A DNA stretch of 64,000 nt from Rhodopseudomonas sp. (GCF_013377015.1 NZ_JACABA010000002.1:1331691-1395690), one strand, 5' to 3'. Positions 48,713 to 57,464 are shown, counted from the stretch's first letter. The notes: a model not told the origin generated them from the sequence alone. Made by a program: numbers and translations.

Positions 48713-48898
48713 GTCTCCGCATCCTTCTCAATCTCGCGCCCGCCTGCGCGCGCCGAAGCTGTACGGCAAAAGCCGACCGGCCAAAAGTGCATGGATGCGG
48801 TGCGCTCGGAACCTGCCGCGAGTCGGCCATTGCCGGGAGGGAACCAGGAACCAGTCGGCTGATCCTGCATTGTCAGCAAAACCAACAGGAGTGCAGCC

Positions 48899-49135
48899 AT
48901 GTCGATCCGCTTTCAGATCGCCTCGATGGTGTTCATGATGATCAACGCCGTCATGTTCGGAATTGGAATTGTGTCCGTGCTGTCGATTCCGGCCCTGTCG
49001 CGCCTTGCCTTCGAACTGGTTCCGGCGGTGGTGCTGGCGAGCTTCGTGGTCTCGGCGCCGCTGGCCTGGATGATCGCACCGCGTCTGCGGGCGCGCTATT
49101 GGCGCCACCAGCAGACGCTGCCGCAGGGCCGCTGA
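48899..49135 (+). CDS. Small two-helix membrane protein
   Basis: 78 aa starting MSIRFQIASMVFMMINAVMF. Two transmembrane helices (about residues 8-30 and 40-60) separated by a short loop, with a basic C-terminal tail PRLRARYWRHQQTLPQGR. An AGGAG ribosome binding site precedes the ATG by 6 bp. It converges with the yghU-like gene. The topology resembles small DUF2798-like envelope proteins, but I cannot assign a family. Confidence 0.7.
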   Translation: MSIRFQIASMVFMMINAVMFGIGIVSVLSIPALSRLAFELVPAVVLASFVVSAPLAWMIAPRLRARYWRHQQTLPQGR

Positions 49136-49151
49136 CCAAGACGCCGCGGCA

Positions 49152-50039
49152 TCATTCCGCGGCGGCGGGCTTGTCGCTTGCGACCTTGTCCTGGGTCTTG
49201 GTGGCGAAGTCGCTGGCGTCATGACGTTCGTGCAACTGACTGGCCGGATCGCCCCAGGTGCGGTTGACCATCCGGCCACGCTGCACCGCCGGGCGCTTGC
49301 CGATCGCGTCGGCCCAGCGCCGCACATTCTTGTAGTCCTGGACCTGCAAGAATTCACCGGCCTCGTACAGCACGCCCTTGACGAGGCCGCCATACCACGG
49401 CCACACCGCAATATCGGCGATCGTATAGTAGTCGCCTGCCAAGTACGGACTTTCGGCGAGACGACGGTCGAGCACGTCGAGTTGGCGCTTTACCTCCATG
49501 GCGAAGCGATCGATGGCGTATTCGATCTTGATCGGCGCGTAGGCGTAGAAATGGCCGAAGCCGCCGCCGAGATAGGGGGCGGCGCCCATTTGCCAGAACA
49601 GCCACGACAGGCATTCGGCGCGTGCCGCGCCGCCGGCCGGCAGCAACGCCCCGAACTTCTCGGCCAGATGCATCAGGATCGCGCCGGATTCGAACACCCG
49701 GATCGGGGTCGGCCCGCTGCGGTCCATCAGCGCCGGGATTTTCGAATTCGGGTTGACGGCGACGAAGCCGCTGCTGAATTGGTTGCCGTCGATCTTGATC
49801 AGCCAGGCATCGTATTCCGCGCCGCTATGGCCGAGCGCCAGCAGTTCTTCCAGCATCACCGTGGCCTTGACGCCGTTCGGCGTCGCCAGCGAGTACAGTT
49901 GCATCGGATGGCGACCGATCGGCAGCTCCTTGTCATGGGTCGGTCCGGCGATCGGGCGATTGATGCTGGCGAACTTGCCGCCGCTCTCCTTGTTCCAGGT
50001 CCAGATCTTCGGCGGAATGTAGGCGGTGGGGTCGCTCAT
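49152..50039 (-). CDS. yghU: YghU-type glutathione S-transferase / disulfide-bond oxidoreductase
   Basis: 295 aa. Nu-class GST fold that binds two glutathiones and reduces disulfides or peroxides. The extended N-terminus YIPPKIWTWNKESGGKFASI NRPIAG precedes the thioredoxin-like domain (MQLYSLATPNGVKATVMLEE, NPNSKIPALMD, RVFESGAILMHLAEKFG); the helical domain has GFGHFYAYAP and DYYTIADIAVWPWYGG. These match YghU rather than other GSTs. ATG 50039 gives the family N-terminus MSDPTAYIPPK. It is divergent from the Crp/Fnr gene with an FNR-type box in between. Confidence 0.93.
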   Translation of the reverse strand: MSDPTAYIPPKIWTWNKESGGKFASINRPIAGPTHDKELPIGRHPMQLYSLATPNGVKATVMLEELLALGHSGAEYDAWLIKIDGNQFSSGFVAVNPNSKIPALMDRSGPTPIRVFESGAILMHLAEKFGALLPAGGAARAECLSWLFWQMGAAPYLGGGFGHFYAYAPIKIEYAIDRFAMEVKRQLDVLDRRLAESPYLAGDYYTIADIAVWPWYGGLVKGVLYEAGEFLQVQDYKNVRRWADAIGKRPAVQRGRMVNRTWGDPASQLHERHDASDFATKTQDKVASDKPAAAE

Positions 50040-50190
50040 GGTGTCGGCTCCGATTGCGGCAGGCGAGCGCGGCCTTCCCACGCCTCGATCATTGCAGAGC
50101 AAGACTTGTAGCCTAGCAGTGAACCGCGCAAGAGCGCGGCGCGCGCCGCCGGGATGCGGCACGTCCGCGACGCCATGACGCCCGCCGCCA

Positions 50191-50204
50191 TTGACCAGGA
50201 TCAA
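50191..50204. promoter_or_regulatory. FNR/FixK-type box
   Basis: TTGACCAGGATCAA: nine of ten defined positions of the anaerobox TTGAT-N4-ATCAA, in an extended palindrome CATTGA-N6-TCAATG. It lies 66 bp upstream of the Crp/Fnr start and 152 bp upstream of the divergent yghU start, in DNA without coding potential. Confidence 0.65.
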
Positions 50205-50269
50205 TGGGCCGGCTTCGGCCATGCCGCATACAGCGACAGGTTGCACTTTCTCTGGAACCTGTCATCGCG

Positions 50270-50947
50270 ATGAGTCTGCCAGACACCGACTGGTTGCAGC
50301 GCTTTCCGGCTCTCGCCGGACTGCCGGCCGATGAGTGCGCGCCGCTGCGCGACGGCGCAATGGTGATGAAACTGCCGGCCGGCGCCACGGTGTTCGCGCC
50401 GGATCAGCCCTGCGGGTTCTTCATTCTGGTGTGCAGCGGCAACGTCCGGGTCTACCAGCTCGACGGCGAAGGCAACGAGATCGTTCTGTATCGGCTCGGC
50501 CCCGGCAGTATCTGCATCCTGACCACGCTGGCGTTGCTGGCCTCGGAAAATTACAGCGCCTTCGCCGTCACCGAGACGCCGGTCGAGGCGGTCGGGCTGC
50601 CGGCGGCGACCTTCAACGATTTGATGGCGCGCTCGGCGCAATTCCGCGGCTTCGTATTCCACGCCCAGGCGGCGCGGATGGCGGATCTGATGACGGTGAT
50701 CCAGCACGTCGCGTTTGAATCGATCGATTCCCGGCTGGCGGCGCGGCTGTTGACGCTGGCGGCGAACGGCCATGAACTGTCGATCACGCACCAGCAACTG
50801 GCCGCCGAAATCGGTACCGCCCGCGAGGTGGTCAGCCGCCATCTGAAAGCGTTCGAGCGGCGCGGCTGGATCAGCCTTGGGCGCGGCCGTGTCGAACTGC
50901 GCAATGCCGCGCCGCTCCGCGCCGCGGCGGCCCGCCCCGGGCGGTGA
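50270..50947 (+). CDS. Crp/Fnr-family transcriptional regulator without Fe-S cysteines
   Basis: 225 aa from ATG 50270. N-terminal cyclic-nucleotide-binding-like beta-roll (VMKLPAGATVFAPDQPCGFF, SICILTTLALLASENYS), long dimer helix, and C-terminal winged helix THQQLAAEIGTAREVVSRHL. The recognition helix E-V-V-S-R matches the E-xx-SR pattern that reads TTGA half-sites in FNR, so the box upstream at 50191 is a plausible self-site. The N-terminal cysteine cluster of FNR/FnrN is missing; isolated Cys in QPCGFF, LVCSG and SICIL may respond to other redox signals. DUF2892 follows 100 bp downstream. Confidence 0.9.
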   Translation: MSLPDTDWLQRFPALAGLPADECAPLRDGAMVMKLPAGATVFAPDQPCGFFILVCSGNVRVYQLDGEGNEIVLYRLGPGSICILTTLALLASENYSAFAVTETPVEAVGLPAATFNDLMARSAQFRGFVFHAQAARMADLMTVIQHVAFESIDSRLAARLLTLAANGHELSITHQQLAAEIGTAREVVSRHLKAFERRGWISLGRGRVELRNAAPLRAAAARPGR

Positions 50948-50960
50948 GTTATTCGAGGCG

Positions 50961-50973
50961 GTGACTTCGTCAC
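50961..50973. promoter_or_regulatory. Inverted repeat GTGAC-ttc-GTCAC upstream of DUF2892
   Basis: Perfect 5-bp arms with a 3-bp centre, 75 bp upstream of the DUF2892 start and 14 bp after the Crp/Fnr stop; flanking ggcggt/accgcc extends the symmetry loosely. It could be an operator or the base of a weak hairpin ending the regulator transcript. Confidence 0.35.
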
Positions 50974-51048
50974 AGACCGCCTTCGCGACACGACATAGAC
51001 AGGCAAGGTCACTTAACTCAAGTCACGCAACCAAGAGAGGGAATGCAC

Positions 51049-51240
51049 ATGACCATGAACGTTGGAATGATCGACCGGGTGCTGCGCGCCATCGTCGGGA
51101 TCGGCCTGATCTACTGGGCGCTGACCGGCGGTCCGATCTGGGCGTGGATCGGCGTCGTGCCGCTGCTGACCGCTGCGGTCGGCTTCTGCCCGGCCTATAC
51201 GCTGCTCGGCATCAAGACCTGCCCCGCCAAGCAGAATTGA
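51049..51240 (+). CDS. DUF2892 (YgaP-like) small membrane protein
   Basis: 63 aa starting MTMNVGMIDRVLRAIVGIGL. Two transmembrane helices with the family phrases MIDRVLRAIVGIGLIYWALT and LLTAAVGFCPAYTLLGIKTC; Cys residues in GFCPAYTLLGIKTCPAK are conserved in DUF2892. GAGAGGG is spaced for ATG 51049; the ATG at 51043 would add Met-His. DUF2892 genes often sit next to redox or sulfur regulators, and here directly follow a Crp/Fnr gene. Its transcript ends at the strong terminator 51265. Confidence 0.9.
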   Translation: MTMNVGMIDRVLRAIVGIGLIYWALTGGPIWAWIGVVPLLTAAVGFCPAYTLLGIKTCPAKQN

Positions 51241-51264
51241 CGGCGAACCGGTTTTGATTTCTAG

Positions 51265-51307
51265 AGCTCCCGGGGGCGAGCAAGCCTCGCCCCCGGGAGC
51301 TGCTTTT
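51265..51307 (+). terminator. Rho-independent terminator of DUF2892
   Basis: Perfect 16-bp stem agctcccgggggcgag / ctcgcccccgggagct with a 5-nt loop, followed by gctttt. It separates the DUF2892 transcript from the AhpD-like gene. Confidence 0.92.
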
Positions 51308-51330
51308 CAGCAAAGGTCTAGGTGAAGGCA

Positions 51331-51696
51331 ATGTACAAGAATTGGATTGAAATGACCGGCGATCTCTCGGTTGCACTGAAGGAAGTGCGCGGCGGGGCAC
51401 CGGATGTGATGAAGGGTTTCAGCGCGATCGCCCAGGCGGCGCTGAAGGCCAACGCGCTCGACGCCAAGACCAAGGAGCTGATCGCACTCGCCATCTCTGT
51501 CGCCACCCGCTGCGACGGCTGCATCGGCTTTCACGCCGAGGCCGCGGTCAAGCACGGCGCGACCCGCGACGAGGTGATGGAGACGATGGGCATGGCGATC
51601 TACATGGGCGCCGGCCCCAGCGTGATGTATGCCGCGCAGGCGGTCGAAGCCTACGATCAGTTCGCGCAAAAGGCCGGGGCCGGCAAGGTGGCGTGA
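51331..51696 (+). CDS. Carboxymuconolactone decarboxylase / AhpD-like protein
   Basis: 121 aa. CMD-fold helical protein with the redox pair CxxC in ATRCDGCIGFHAEAAVKHGA, the AhpD signature C-xx-C-xxx-H, indicating alkylhydroperoxidase-type thiol chemistry rather than decarboxylation. Helical phrases LDAKTKELIALAISVA and VMETMGMAIYMGAGPSVMYA are typical. ATG 51331 preferred over the GTG at 51322. The terminator just upstream means it needs its own promoter, or read-through. Confidence 0.9.
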   Translation: MYKNWIEMTGDLSVALKEVRGGAPDVMKGFSAIAQAALKANALDAKTKELIALAISVATRCDGCIGFHAEAAVKHGATRDEVMETMGMAIYMGAGPSVMYAAQAVEAYDQFAQKAGAGKVA

Positions 51697-51807
51697 ATTC
51701 CGCTGTGCGGTAGCACGCCGGCCCCGGTTCGGGCGCGGGTTGCGTCGCCGGGCGCTCTGCGCCATATGGTCGGGTCATCGTCGCGAGACCAGACCAGAGA
51801 CCAGATC

Positions 51808-52884
51808 ATGGCCCATCCGATCCAGGAAGTTCTGCAAGCCTTCGCCGCGGGCGAAATCGTCGTCGTCACCGATGACGACGATCGCGAGGGCGAGGGCGAT
51901 CTGGTGGTTGCGGCCTCGCTCTGCACTGCAGAAAAGATGGCGTTCATCATCCGCCATACCTCGGGCATCGTCTGCGCGCCGATCACCGTGGAGGAGGCGC
52001 GCCGGCTGCGGCTCGACCCCATGGTGGCGCACAACGATTCCAACCACACCACCGCCTTCACCGTCTCGATCGACTACAAGCCCGACAACGGCACCGGGAT
52101 TTCCGCCGACGAGCGCGCCTCGTGCTGCCGCGCGCTGGCCAATCCGAACGCCGGCGCCGCCGATTTCTCCCGCCCCGGCCACATCTTTCCGCTGATCGCA
52201 CGCGAGGGCGGCGTGCTGCTGCGCTCCGGCCATACCGAGGCTGCGGTCGATCTGTGCAAGCTCGCGGGCCTGCCGCCGGTCGGGGTGATCTCCGAGCTGA
52301 TGAACGACGACGGCACCGTCACCAAGGGCGAGCAGGTGACGGCCTTCGCCGAGAAGTACAAGCTCAAGCGCGTCACCATTGCCGACCTGATCTCGCATCG
52401 TCAGGCGCGCGAGAAGCTGATCGAACGCGTCGCCACCTTTCCGATGGAGAGCCCGATCGGTCAGTTGCAGGGCTATGCCTACCGCTCGCCGTTCGATTCC
52501 ATCGCCCACGTCGCCTTCGTCTACAACGGCATCGGCGACGGCAAGAACGTGCTGACGAGGTTCCACAAGCCGAACATCATCAAGGAAATATTCACCGGGC
52601 CGCGGCGGATGCAGGCGGTGCTGGAACATTTCAAGAAGAACGGTTCCGGCGTGCTGATCTATCTGCGCGACGGCGCCGCCGGCGTTCCGGTCGCGCCGAT
52701 CGACGAGCCGAGCTCGGCCGAGGCCGACCGGCACCGGCAGTGGCGCGAGATCGGCGTCGGCGCGCAGATCCTGCGCGACCTCGGCGTCTCTTCGATTCGG
52801 CATCTCACCTCGTCGCAGTTCGACTACAAGGGGCTGTCGGGGTTCGGCATCGAGATCGTCTCCAACGAGCATCTTGAAGGCTAG
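51808..52884 (+). CDS. ribB: 3,4-dihydroxy-2-butanone 4-phosphate synthase fused to a degenerate GTP cyclohydrolase II domain
   Basis: 358 aa. The N-terminal half (1-205) is RibB, making the four-carbon precursor of riboflavin: VVTDDDDREGEGDLVVAA, SGIVCAPITVEEARRL, RPGHIFPLIAREGGVLLRSG and HTEAAVDLCKLAGLPPVGVI. The C-terminal half has the GTP cyclohydrolase II fold outline (GQLQGYAYRSPFDSIAHVAF ... LSGFGIEIV) but none of the three zinc-binding cysteines or the usual catalytic block, so it is presumably inactive. A separate ribA must exist elsewhere. ATG 51808 (MAHPIQEVLQAF) preferred over the frame start at 51766. Confidence 0.93.
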   Translation: MAHPIQEVLQAFAAGEIVVVTDDDDREGEGDLVVAASLCTAEKMAFIIRHTSGIVCAPITVEEARRLRLDPMVAHNDSNHTTAFTVSIDYKPDNGTGISADERASCCRALANPNAGAADFSRPGHIFPLIAREGGVLLRSGHTEAAVDLCKLAGLPPVGVISELMNDDGTVTKGEQVTAFAEKYKLKRVTIADLISHRQAREKLIERVATFPMESPIGQLQGYAYRSPFDSIAHVAFVYNGIGDGKNVLTRFHKPNIIKEIFTGPRRMQAVLEHFKKNGSGVLIYLRDGAAGVPVAPIDEPSSAEADRHRQWREIGVGAQILRDLGVSSIRHLTSSQFDYKGLSGFGIEIVSNEHLEG

Positions 52885-52947
52885 TTTGTCAGCCACTAAC
52901 GTGGCTTCTCATCCGTTTTAGGCGGCAGCCTTGTGAAAGGATTTTCG

Positions 52948-54162
52948 ATGAGCGTGCGCCCGCAGACCAAGGACAAGCCGGTTCCGGTGAATTTCCAGTG
53001 GGACGATCCGTTCCTGCTCGAGGAGCAACTCACCGAGGACGAGCGCATGATCCGCGACACCGCGCGGGCCTATGCGCAGGACAAGCTGCTGCCGCGGATC
53101 GCCTCTGCCTATCTGGAAGAGAAGACCGATCGCGCCATCTTCAACGAGATGGGCGAACTCGGCCTGATCGGCATTACGCTGCCGGAAGAATATGGCTGCG
53201 CCAATGCCAGCTACGTCGCCTACGGGCTGGTGGCGCGCGAGATCGAGCGGGTCGATTCCGGCTATCGCTCGATGAATTCGGTGCAGTCGTCGCTGGTGAT
53301 GCATCCGATCTACGCCTATGGCGACGAGAACCAGCGCAAGAAATATCTGCCGAAGCTGGCGAGCGGCGAGTGGGTCGGCTGTTTCGGCCTGACCGAACCC
53401 GACGCCGGGTCGGATCCCGGCGGCATGAAGACCCGCGCCGAGAAGGTCAGCGACGGCTATCGGCTGACCGGCACCAAGATGTGGATCTCCAACGCGCCGA
53501 TCGCCGACGTGTTCGTGGTTTGGGCGAAGTCGCCCGAGCACAACAACCAGATCCGCGGCTTCATCCTCGAGAAGGGCATGAAGGGGCTGTCGGCGCCGAA
53601 GATCGGCGGCAAGCTCTCGCTGCGCGCGTCCGTGACTGGCGAGATCGTGATGGATGGCGTGGTAGTGCCGGAGGAGGCGCTGCTGCCCAACGTCTCCGGC
53701 CTGAAGGGCCCGTTCGGCTGTCTCAACCGCGCCCGCTACGGCATTTCCTGGGGCGCGATGGGCGCCGCCGAGGACTGCATGCATCGCGCCCGGCAATACA
53801 CGCTCGACCGCAAGCAGTTCAACCGGCCGCTGGCCGCGACCCAGCTGGTGCAGAAGAAGCTCGCCGACATGCAGACCGAGATCGCGCTCGGCCTGCAGGG
53901 CAGCTTGCGGGTCGGCCGGCTGATGGACGAAGGCAAGGTGGCGCCGGAGATGATCTCGATCGTCAAGCGCAACAATTGCGGCAAGGCGCTCGACATCGCC
54001 CGCACCGCCCGCGACATGCACGGCGGCAACGGTATCCAGATCGAATACCACGTGATGCGCCACGCCCAGAACCTCGAGACCGTGAACACCTACGAGGGCA
54101 CCCACGACGTCCACGCCTTGATTCTCGGCCGGGCGATTACCGGGATTCAGGCGTTTTCGTAA
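52948..54162 (+). CDS. gcdH: Glutaryl-CoA dehydrogenase
   Basis: 404 aa. Flavoenzyme oxidatively decarboxylating glutaryl-CoA to crotonyl-CoA (lysine, tryptophan and, in this group, anaerobic benzoate degradation), passing electrons through ETF to ETF-QO. The sequence follows mammalian and bacterial GCDH closely: [20 protein letters not shown] (with the carboxylate-binding Arg), [40 protein letters not shown], and the catalytic Glu in [23 protein letters not shown] 52948 chosen over the GTG at 52933. It starts 63 bp after ribB on the same strand. Confidence 0.93.
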   Translation: MSVRPQTKDKPVPVNFQWDDPFLLEEQLTEDERMIRDTARAYAQDKLLPRIASAYLEEKTDRAIFNEMGELGLIGITLPEEYGCANASYVAYGLVAREIERVDSGYRSMNSVQSSLVMHPIYAYGDENQRKKYLPKLASGEWVGCFGLTEPDAGSDPGGMKTRAEKVSDGYRLTGTKMWISNAPIADVFVVWAKSPEHNNQIRGFILEKGMKGLSAPKIGGKLSLRASVTGEIVMDGVVVPEEALLPNVSGLKGPFGCLNRARYGISWGAMGAAEDCMHRARQYTLDRKQFNRPLAATQLVQKKLADMQTEIALGLQGSLRVGRLMDEGKVAPEMISIVKRNNCGKALDIARTARDMHGGNGIQIEYHVMRHAQNLETVNTYEGTHDVHALILGRAITGIQAFS

Positions 54163-54195
54163 GTGTCGAGCACGAACGCCGCCCTGCGCTCTGCC

Positions 54196-54294
54196 GTCAT
54201 CGCCCGCGAAAGCGGGCGACCCAGTATTCCAGAGCGTTGCGAGCTATCTCATCCGTCGGCGATTACTGGGTGCCCCGCTTTCGCGGGGCATGAC
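54196..54294. repeat. Palindromic repeat, family C
   Basis: gtcatcgcccgcgaaagcgg gcgacccagtattccagag ... ctgggtgccccgctttcgcg gggcatgac: long inverted repeat between gcdH and the next gene; a dispersed element type known from Bradyrhizobiaceae genomes. Its right arm could fold as a terminator-like hairpin for gcdH, but there is no T run. Confidence 0.85.
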
Positions 54295-54344
54295 AGCATT
54301 GGGCGGGTCACGCGCAATGTACGAACGCTGAGTTAGGCCCCCGC

Positions 54345-55268
54345 ATGAGCAGCACCGACGACGTCCCGTTCAACCGCGATTTTGCACTGACCCCCGGCGT
54401 GGTCGACGAGCCGGTGCCCGGCGTCCGCCGCGTATTGTGCAACAATCCGTCGCCGTTCACCTTCAGCGGCACGGTGAGCTACATCGTCGGCCGTGGCAAT
54501 GTGGCGATCATCGATCCCGGTCCCGACGACGAGGCCCATGCGGCGGCGCTGCTCGACGCGGTACGCGGCGAGACCGTGACGCACATCTTCGTCACCCACA
54601 CCCACAAGGACCATTCGCCCAACACGCCGCGGCTGAAGGCGCTGACCGGCGCGCCGGTCTATGCCGAGGGCGCGCACCGGGCGGCGAGGCCGTATTTCGA
54701 GAGCGAAACCGTCTCCACCGAATCCGGCGCCGACCGCGCGTTCCGCCCGGATATCGAGATCGGCGACGGCGATGTGGTCGAAGGCGACGGTTGGGCGCTG
54801 CAGGCAGTCACCACGCCGGGCCATTGCGCCAACCATCTGGCGTTCGCCTGGAAGGAGCGCGACCTCTCCTTCGTCGGCGATCATGTGATGGGCTGGTCGA
54901 CCTCGATCGTGGCGCCGCCGGACGGCTCTATGGTCGACTACATGAATTCGCTGCACAAGCTCGCCGCCCGCGATGAGCAACTGTATTTCTCCGGCCACGG
55001 CCCGCAGATCACCGAAGGCCCGCGCTACACAAGGTTCCTGATCCGGCACCGGCAGGCCCGCGAAGCCTCGATCCTGCACCGGCTCGGCAAGGGCGAGACC
55101 GACATCGCCACCATCGTCCGCGCGATCTATATCGGCATCGATCCGCGGCTGATGCCGGCGGCCGGCTATTCGGTGCTGGCGCATCTCGAGGATCTGGTGG
55201 TGCGCGGCGTCGTGGCGACCGAGGGCGATCCGGCGATCGGCGGGCGGTACAGGCTGGCGACCAGTTAG
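54345..55268 (+). CDS. Metallo-beta-lactamase fold hydrolase, LACTB2-like
   Basis: 307 aa. The zinc motif HTHKDHSP (HxHxDH, residues about 86-91), downstream His in TTPGHCANHLAF, Asp in FVGDHVMGWS and His in YFSGHGPQI complete a binuclear site. A C-terminal winged-helix-like region (about 250-305, IYIGIDPRLMPAAGYSVLAHL) is typical of the LACTB2/ribonuclease-like glyoxalase-II-related branch. Substrate unknown. It converges with DUF1499, 34 bp between stops. Confidence 0.9.
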   Translation: MSSTDDVPFNRDFALTPGVVDEPVPGVRRVLCNNPSPFTFSGTVSYIVGRGNVAIIDPGPDDEAHAAALLDAVRGETVTHIFVTHTHKDHSPNTPRLKALTGAPVYAEGAHRAARPYFESETVSTESGADRAFRPDIEIGDGDVVEGDGWALQAVTTPGHCANHLAFAWKERDLSFVGDHVMGWSTSIVAPPDGSMVDYMNSLHKLAARDEQLYFSGHGPQITEGPRYTRFLIRHRQAREASILHRLGKGETDIATIVRAIYIGIDPRLMPAAGYSVLAHLEDLVVRGVVATEGDPAIGGRYRLATS

Positions 55269-55302
55269 CGAATGGCGCATGCCGAATGGCGTCAGCCGTT
55301 CG

Positions 55303-56148
55303 CTACTTCTTCTTCGCCTTCGCCGGGGCCTTCGCCGGAGCTGCCGGCTTTTTCGGCGCCGGCGTTTCTTCGGCGGCGGCGTTGATATCCTCGATCAGCT
55401 TGGCGATGCGCGCGGCGTTGCTGCCGAGGTCGCTTTCGAAATAGCGCGACGAGGACCGCAGGTCGACCCGCGAGCCGTCGCCGTCCGGCAGCACCCGGAC
55501 CACGACGTCTTCGCGGATGCCCATGATCGGAGTCAGCGCCACGGCTTCGATATGGCCTTCGCGGCGCGGCGGCTGCGGGGCGCGGGCGTCGACCACGCGC
55601 CACTTCCGTTTGTTGATCAGCGCCAGCGTGACGTCGTAGGCCTTCTGCGCCGGGACATCGAGCTGCACGGTGTCGATGTCGGGATAGGCCAGCCGCTGCT
55701 GTTCGGCGGAGTACAGGCCGGCATAGACGGCGGTGTTGGCGCCGTCGCCGGTGCGCAGCCGCGCCAGCGTGTCGAACTTCGGCGGATCAATCGAATCGGT
55801 GGTGATGTCGTGGATCGCCGGCAGCTTGCGGTACTGCAGCCCGAGATAGGCCGGGTAGGCGAGCAGCGCGGCGTCTATCAGCAGCGCCAGCAGGATCCGT
55901 CCCATGCCGCGCGAACCATTTTGCCAGATCGCGACGAAGCCGGCCAGCGCCAGCAGGATCGACAGAACGGCGCAGGCCAGCGCGCCGAAGAACGTCGCTA
56001 CCGCCGGGCGCACCTCGAGGAAACCAAACCGTACCACGAGGATCGAGGCCAAAGCGGCGACCGCGGCGAACACCGCCAGATGCCGCGCCCAGGACGCGAG
56101 GCTCGACACCGGTTCCGTTTGATAGGGCGCGGAAAACCTGCGGGCCAT
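55303..56148 (-). CDS. DUF1499 membrane protein
   Basis: 281 aa starting MARRFSAPYQTEPVSSLASW. Three N-terminal transmembrane helices (LAVFAAVAALASILVVRFGF, FFGALACAVLSILLALAGF, GRILLALLIDAALLAYPAYL). The extracytoplasmic DUF1499 domain has AYPDIDTVQLDVPAQKAYDV, WRVVDARAPQPPRREGHIEA and SRVDLRSSSRYFESDLGSNA. The C-terminal tail is Pro/Ala/Lys-rich (APKKPAAPAKAPAKAKKK). Function unknown. ATG 56148 preferred over 56226. About 115 bp after the acyltransferase gene on the same strand. Confidence 0.88.
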   Translation of the reverse strand: MARRFSAPYQTEPVSSLASWARHLAVFAAVAALASILVVRFGFLEVRPAVATFFGALACAVLSILLALAGFVAIWQNGSRGMGRILLALLIDAALLAYPAYLGLQYRKLPAIHDITTDSIDPPKFDTLARLRTGDGANTAVYAGLYSAEQQRLAYPDIDTVQLDVPAQKAYDVTLALINKRKWRVVDARAPQPPRREGHIEAVALTPIMGIREDVVVRVLPDGDGSRVDLRSSSRYFESDLGSNAARIAKLIEDINAAAEETPAPKKPAAPAKAPAKAKKK

Positions 56149-56263
56149 CTTGGGTGCTTCTGCCGGGTTGGGCAGCGCGCTTGGCGCTGGTCGCGCTGCG
56201 CTGCAAACTCGCCCGCTTGAGACCACGGAAAGCGGCGAAATTCAAGGGTCGAATGGCGGCGGC

Positions 56264-57433
56264 TCAAAGGATGCGCTTGGCTCCGGGAATGCGCAAAATG
56301 AGCCCCGCCAATGAAAAGCTGATCGCGCAGGTGGCGAAGCCGGTGACTCCGAACTTCAGCAAGGCGGGAGCCGCAATGTCGCGCCAGGCCAGCGCCACGC
56401 CGACCAGCACCGGCGGATGGATAATGTAGATCGTGTAGGCGCGGGCGGCGAGCTGTCGCCACAATCCGTCCAGGCGCGGGAAGCGGCGCTGATAGAAGAC
56501 CACGAGCCACAGGATGATTCCCCACGCCAGCGGCGGCTCCCAGAATGCATAGAGCAGAGCCTGCGCATTGAAGCCGCCCTCGGCCGGCTCGTGCAACGCC
56601 GGCAGAAGCGAGCCGAGCAGCAAGGCCGCGGGCAGGATCGGCAGGCAGATCAGCGCCACGCGGGACCACAGTCGGACGCTCGCCGGCGGAATTCGCTCCA
56701 GCCAGCGGCGGTCGGCGGCAATGCAACCGGCGACAAACAGCACCGTATAGCCGGCGAAATAGCCGAGTTGCAGGCCCCAGATGTCGGCCCCCACCGGCCA
56801 CCACAGCCGCAAGGCAAAGGCCGCGCCGCCGGTGACGATCGCCGCGATGGCAAGCGTTCGGTTGGATGGAAAAGCGCTGAGACTGGTCTCGGCGGAAGTC
56901 TCGTTGCCGCGGCGAACCGCGAGATGCCAGAGCAGCGCGGCGGCGCTGAAGATCAGCAGCGCTTCGGCGAACCACAGCGGTCCTTCGACAAAGCGGCCCT
57001 GGCGCCAGACCGCCAGCAGGGTATCGAGAAATGGTCGGCCCCGGCTGGTCTGCGCCAGCGCGACGGTGACCGGACCCAGCACCAGACCGAACGCCAGCAG
57101 TGGCAGGCCGAGCCGCCGCAGCCGGTCGCGGGCAAACCGCAGGGCCCCCTTGGCGCGTATTGATGCGGGCGTGAAGTAGCCGGCCAGCAGAAAGAACAGG
57201 CCCATGAAGAACGACTGGTTCACGGCCACGAAGATCGTCAGCAGCAGCGAGCTTGGCGATCCGTCGGGGCGGAGCTCTCGATAAAACCAACCGCCGGTCG
57301 CGCCGTAGGTGGTGGCGGTGTGATGCAGCAGCACCAGCAAGGTGACGCTGCCCCGCAATGCATCCAGGCCGCGGTTGCGCTGGGGCGGGGCGTCGTATTG
57401 CTGCGGGTGGATCGCCGGCGCGTTGCCGTCCAT
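56264..57433 (-). CDS. Acyltransferase family 3 membrane protein
   Basis: 389 aa, about ten transmembrane helices. The acyltransferase_3 start NRGLDALRGSVTLLVLLHHT has the catalytic-type His pair in LLHHTA; FFMGLFFLLAGYFTPASI follows. The C-terminus has AYTIYIIHPPVLVGVALAW, typical. Such enzymes O-acylate surface glycans, peptidoglycan or glucans. The acceptor is unknown. Same strand as, and downstream of, the acyl-CoA synthetase gene, with a hairpin at 57465-57497 between them. Confidence 0.9.
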   Translation of the reverse strand: MDGNAPAIHPQQYDAPPQRNRGLDALRGSVTLLVLLHHTATTYGATGGWFYRELRPDGSPSSLLLTIFVAVNQSFFMGLFFLLAGYFTPASIRAKGALRFARDRLRRLGLPLLAFGLVLGPVTVALAQTSRGRPFLDTLLAVWRQGRFVEGPLWFAEALLIFSAAALLWHLAVRRGNETSAETSLSAFPSNRTLAIAAIVTGGAAFALRLWWPVGADIWGLQLGYFAGYTVLFVAGCIAADRRWLERIPPASVRLWSRVALICLPILPAALLLGSLLPALHEPAEGGFNAQALLYAFWEPPLAWGIILWLVVFYQRRFPRLDGLWRQLAARAYTIYIIHPPVLVGVALAWRDIAAPALLKFGVTGFATCAISFSLAGLILRIPGAKRIL

Positions 57434-57464
57434 TGAACGCGCTCCTGCACCTGGAATAGCGACG

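Noticed and set aside
48836-48870. GGAAC repeats that might be an EcfG stress promoter -35 element
   Set aside because: No cGTT -10 element at the required 16-17 bp spacing from either GGAAC.
46528-54294. Intergenic palindromes as part of a CRISPR array
   Set aside because: Copies are single, far apart and of different families, with no regular spacers and no cas genes.
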